DNA of 8,545 bases from Acetatifactor sp. (GTDB lineage: Bacteria; Bacillota; Clostridia; Lachnospirales; Lachnospiraceae): assembly GCA_024699575.1 (NCBI GenBank), contig JAILPF010000469.1:1-8545 (forward strand), read 5' to 3'. Positions 6,501 to 8,545 of the stretch are shown piece by piece. The translations under genes were made by a program, and so were the position numbers. Every line of letters begins with the position of its first letter. The first letter of the stretch is position 1. The notes under the pieces were generated by a model. That model did no database searches, was not told where the DNA came from, and saw nothing but the letters and a program-made list of their open reading frames with translations.

Positions 6501-7742
6501 CTAGAATGGCAGGGGACTGTGATAAAGGAATTCTATGGATTTTGTCTCCTTATGAAAAATAATACCTTCGAAAAGATTTTGCATAGCCTCTCTTTTGCAG
6601 GAATCCGGCGTATTGCTTTTAATAATCTCGATAAGGTGGGGATAGAGAAAGACAGCCGCAGAGGTGTCAGAGGGATGTGCCAGTTCCCAGAGTAAAAATG
6701 TTGTTAATTTTTTTGTGCTGATAAATTGAGAAACAGGATGAAATCCGTGACTGTAACCGGAACACTGAAAGCCGTTGCAGTAACCGTTTGATTTGCAGCC
6801 GGACTTGTAGTATAGCGCTCTTCCGCATACTGAGCAGTGGATGAGCCCTGTAAGCCAGTGGTGCTTGACAGGAGTATGTGTCGGAATAGGGGCAGAGGGA
6901 TGAGAAGAGATGAGCTTTTGGGCGGTATTCCAGGTATCGGAATCGATGATGGCTGTATGATGAGCATCTGACACAATCCACTCCTCAAAAGCTTTGTACC
7001 CGGAGGTCGCGGAACTTTTACGCCTGTTCCAACGGATTTTTCCGATATAAAAAGGGTTTTCCAGAATATATCCAACAGCTTGTGCAGAAAAAGAATGCTG
7101 ATTCTTGGTTTGGTATCCCTGAGCGTTGATGAGACGTGCAATCTCACTTTTGCCGTGTCCGGAGACGAAAAGGGAAAAGATGGCTTGAACAATGGATGCT
7201 TCCTGAGGATTGATGGTTGGGAAGGCGTTGGGAGCCTTGTCGTAACCCAGGGGCATTTTGCTGTTATAGAGTCCCTGCAATGCTTTCAATTTCATGGAGC
7301 GAGTCACCTCTGCACTTAAATTTACGGAGTAAAATTCATCCTGCCACTCTATGATCGTTTCAATAAGTCGACCGTAGATTCCTTGTGGAATCGGTTCCTT
7401 GACGGAAAGAATGTCAATGCCGTATTTCTTGCGGAGCATGGATTTGTAAAAGGTGGCTTCCTCTTGATTTCTGGCAAAACGGGAAAACTCCCACAGCAGT
7501 ATGACATCAAAGGGACGCGGAACCTGTTTGGCGTTCGTAATCATTTTTTGAAAGACACTGCGATTCTTTGAGGACCTGCCGGAAATGCCCTCTTCCTCGA
7601 TATAAATGAATTCTTCGGATAAGAGCAAGCCTTCTTTTTCGCAATAGGCGCGTATTTCTGAGAGCTGGGAGAGAGGGGATAGCTCCAGCTGGTCATTGGT
7701 GGAAACTCTTATGTATGCAGCAGCTTTTCTTGATGAGTCCAT
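6501..7742 (-). CDS. Serine site-specific recombinase, resolvase plus recombinase domains, short form
   Basis: The 413-residue protein should cut and rejoin DNA at specific att sites through a covalent 5'-phosphoserine link. The N-terminal resolvase domain (about 7-150) has YIRVST with nucleophile Ser14, Arg12, and SRFARN with Arg88 and Arg91. A recombinase domain follows (about 160-265, LGYDKAP... ENPFYIGKIRWNRR), then a zinc ribbon with Cys303, Cys306, Cys322 and Cys327. Large serine integrases usually run from 450 to 600 residues with a long coiled coil after the ribbon; here only about 85 residues follow, so that part is reduced. I chose the ATG at 7742 because AGGAGGTG (complement of 7748-7755) lies five bases upstream; the open frame further upstream is not family-like. 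It is transcribed towards the ABC operon and divergently from the SCP2-like gene. Confidence 0.93.
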   Translation of the reverse strand: MDSSRKAAAYIRVSTNDQLELSPLSQLSEIRAYCEKEGLLLSEEFIYIEEEGISGRSSKNRSVFQKMITNAKQVPRPFDVILLWEFSRFARNQEEATFYKSMLRKKYGIDILSVKEPIPQGIYGRLIETIIEWQDEFYSVNLSAEVTRSMKLKALQGLYNSKMPLGYDKAPNAFPTINPQEASIVQAIFSLFVSGHGKSEIARLINAQGYQTKNQHSFSAQAVGYILENPFYIGKIRWNRRKSSATSGYKAFEEWIVSDAHHTAIIDSDTWNTAQKLISSHPSAPIPTHTPVKHHWLTGLIHCSVCGRALYYKSGCKSNGYCNGFQCSGYSHGFHPVSQFISTKKLTTFLLWELAHPSDTSAAVFLYPHLIEIIKSNTPDSCKREAMQNLFEGIIFHKETKSIEFLYHSPLPF

Positions 7743-7799
7743 GTGAACACCTCCTGTAAAAAGATTATGCGATTTTGTCTGAACATTATTACAAATAGA

Positions 7800-7828
7800 T
7801 TGTAAATTCTGACATTGTTTAGTATAAT
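7800..7828 (+). promoter_or_regulatory. Promoter for the SCP2-like gene
   Basis: TTGTAA (-35, 7800-7805) and a perfect TATAAT (-10, 7823-7828) are 17 bases apart. The -35 is also the right arm of the TTACAA-N5-TTGTAA inverted repeat, so a bound repressor would block it. Confidence 0.7.
7810..7817. repeat. Right copy of 8-bp direct repeat TGACATTG
   Basis: Identical to 6490-6497. It falls in the spacer between the -35 and -10 boxes of the SCP2 promoter. If it marks an insertion boundary, the -35 came with the element and the -10 belonged to the host flank. Confidence 0.35.
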
Positions 7829-7871
7829 AAAGGAGCATTACAAATTTTACCAATAGATGGGAGGACATGCT

Positions 7872-8279
7872 ATGACTTATGCAAATCTTGTGAAAGAAGC
7901 AAAAAAAGCAGTGAAGACTGTTGATGCAAAGACAATCAAAGAGCATCTGGCAGTAGAATTTGATATTGAAGGAAAGGGTGAAGGCGCATTTTATGTAGAG
8001 TTTTCGGGAAACGGCGTAGAAGTGGAACCCTATGAGTATTATGACCATGATTTTAGGGTTCGCACAGATGCTGAAACAGCATTGGCGATTCTGAACGGTG
8101 AGTTGGACCCTGAAAAGGCAAAAGCTGAGGGGAAATTTGTTGTGGAAGGAAATGTTGACAGAGTATCGTTATTGAAAGACTTGTTAAAAAATGCAGAGCC
8201 GGAGAAGAAAACAAAAACGACTGCTAAAAAACCTGTACCCAAGAAGGTGGCAAAGAAACCTGCAACCAGTAAAAAGTAG
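7872..8279 (+). CDS. SCP2-like (sterol carrier protein 2 fold) protein with lysine-rich C-terminal tail
   Basis: A 135-residue soluble protein. Residues 1-105 fit the SCP2 lipid-binding fold: a beta strand region GAFYVEFSGNGVEV, then a strand-helix segment VRTDAETALAILNGELDPEKAKAEGKFVVEGN matching the family pattern of a short helix, 'G..dp..A...Gk...eG'. In bacteria this fold binds lipids or other hydrophobic ligands, but the role of small stand-alone members is mostly unknown. Residues about 107-135 form a low-complexity basic tail with 11 lysines in 29 residues and AKKP repeats, like histone H1 tails, suggesting contact with nucleic acid or the acidic membrane surface. I chose the ATG at 7872 because GGGAGGA (7859-7865) precedes it; the in-frame ATG at 7857 overlaps that ribosome site. 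It has its own promoter and probably runs on into the PAS gene 26 bases downstream. Confidence 0.8.
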   Translation: MTYANLVKEAKKAVKTVDAKTIKEHLAVEFDIEGKGEGAFYVEFSGNGVEVEPYEYYDHDFRVRTDAETALAILNGELDPEKAKAEGKFVVEGNVDRVSLLKDLLKNAEPEKKTKTTAKKPVPKKVAKKPATSKK

Positions 8280-8305
8280 GCATTGAATGAGAAGAGGGGA
8301 CGCAG

Positions 8306-8545
8306 ATGAAGAATCAATTCGTTGAAGATATCATGGACAGACAGGGTGTTGCTGAATATTTCAATGAAATAGTGGATGCTTTTTCCAGAACAACTGAGGG
8401 AAGGTATGTTTTCATCTGCGATATCCCCAAGGACTTTTCCTACTGGTCCAAGGATGCGGTGGAGTACTTTGGATTGCCGGGGGATAAAATGCATGGAGCG
8501 GGAGATCTCTGGCTGGAACATATTGATCCGGAGAGCCGACCTCTT
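8306..8545 (+). CDS. PAS-domain signalling protein, N-terminal 80 residues (runs off the right edge)
   Basis: The frame starts at ATG 8306, with GAGGGGA (8294-8300) five bases upstream, and is open to the window end. The pattern YVFICDIPKDFSYWSKDAVE, then YFGLPGD, and LWLEHIDPESR is that of a PAS fold-3 sensor, whose last strand typically ends in a W..hihP..R motif. In Lachnospiraceae such N-termini commonly precede GGDEF and sometimes EAL domains that make or break cyclic di-GMP. That output domain is an expectation only, since it lies outside the window. No signal peptide or membrane segment is seen, so the sensor is probably cytoplasmic. It is 26 bases downstream of the SCP2-like gene with no terminator between, so the two are likely co-transcribed. 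Confidence 0.65.
   Translation, partial: MKNQFVEDIMDRQGVAEYFNEIVDAFSRTTEGRYVFICDIPKDFSYWSKDAVEYFGLPGDKMHGAGDLWLEHIDPESRPL

Larger units (their letters stand above)
6490..7817. mobile_element. Possible single-gene serine-recombinase insertion
   Basis: About 1.3 kb bounded by TGACATTG repeats and containing only a serine recombinase gene, next to a truncated amidase start. No cargo gene and no terminal inverted repeats are seen at the boundaries. The interval may be a minimal integrated element or what remains of a larger one. Joining the flanks at the repeat would not restore the amidase, which weakens the case that this insertion broke that gene. Confidence 0.3.
7743..7871. promoter_or_regulatory. 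Divergent intergenic region with repeats between the recombinase and SCP2-like genes
   Basis: It holds the recombinase ribosome site, the SCP2 promoter, an inverted repeat TTACAA-N5-TTGTAA (7789-7805), a repeated ATTACAAAT (7788-7796 and 7837-7845), a repeated AATAGAT (7794-7800 and 7852-7858), and the right TGACATTG. No well-spaced promoter for the recombinase is evident; GCATAAT on the minus strand lies 19 bases from a TTGTAA. Confidence 0.5.

Noticed and set aside
6489..6560. Frameshifted continuation of the amidase relic in another plus-strand frame (begins ERDIAARMAG)
   Set aside because: Beyond 6501 that reading is simply the antisense of the recombinase C-terminus, so the resemblance to amidase is judged to be chance.
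6704..7192. 162-codon minus-strand open frame inside the recombinase gene
   Set aside because: It is an out-of-frame shadow with no ribosome site or recognisable protein pattern.
7857..7871. ATG at 7857 as the SCP2-like start
   Set aside because: It overlaps the GGGAGGA ribosome site that serves the ATG at 7872.
7743..8048. N-terminal extension of the recombinase reading frame by about 100 residues
   Set aside because: The extension is Cys/Phe-rich, not family-like, and lies antisense to the SCP2-like gene; a perfect ribosome site selects the ATG at 7742.
1..8545. tRNA, rRNA or CRISPR array
   Set aside because: Nothing resembling tRNA arms or regularly spaced repeats was seen; the gene-free stretches are all under 130 bases.

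Overview
The window looks like chromosome from an anaerobic, low-to-moderate GC Firmicute, most plausibly a Lachnospiraceae-type Clostridium relative. The reasons are a glycyl radical enzyme (an oxygen-sensitive family), strong AGGAGG-type ribosome binding sites, TTGACT/TATAAT-like promoters, and a PAS-type signalling protein of a style common in that group. This taxonomic call is inference; there is no rRNA or other marker gene here.

Layout, left to right. (1) Positions 2-787 hold the C-terminal third of a pyruvate-formate-lyase-like glycyl radical enzyme, closed by an intrinsic terminator. (2) A well-formed promoter (832-860) drives hisS (902-2164), a histidyl-tRNA synthetase whose catalytic-core sequence resembles the archaeal/eukaryotic branch and whose anticodon-binding domain is short. 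(3) After a 14-bp hairpin that also reads as an operator-like palindrome comes a tight three-gene operon: an Sfp-type 4'-phosphopantetheinyl transferase (2230-2907) and two half-size ABC exporters (2904-4640 and 4637-6376). Each junction is a 4-base ATGA overlap. The two ABC proteins carry complementary defects in their ATP sites, the hallmark of a heterodimeric exporter of the TM287/288 or BmrCD kind. (4) A strong bidirectional terminator (6400-6450) ends the operon. It is followed at once by a 13-codon relic of an N-acetylmuramoyl-L-alanine amidase start that still has a perfect ribosome binding site.

(5) A minus-strand serine recombinase gene (6501-7742) converges on that terminator. It is flanked by an 8-bp direct repeat, TGACATTG (6490-6497 and 7810-7817), so it may be a one-gene insertion or the scar of a larger element. 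(6) Divergent from it, with a shared 129-bp intergenic region, lies a small SCP2-like protein with a lysine-rich histone-H1-like tail (7872-8279). Close behind it is the start of a PAS-domain protein (8306 to the right edge).

The part that most clearly works together is the transferase plus exporter operon. Phosphopantetheinyl transferases activate carrier proteins, and the exporter could move a product made on such a carrier, but no synthetase is visible here. I do not see a clearly new multi-gene system. The best leads are the recombinase insertion with its amidase relic, the hairpin/operator before the transferase, the unusual HisRS, and the SCP2 protein with a basic tail.
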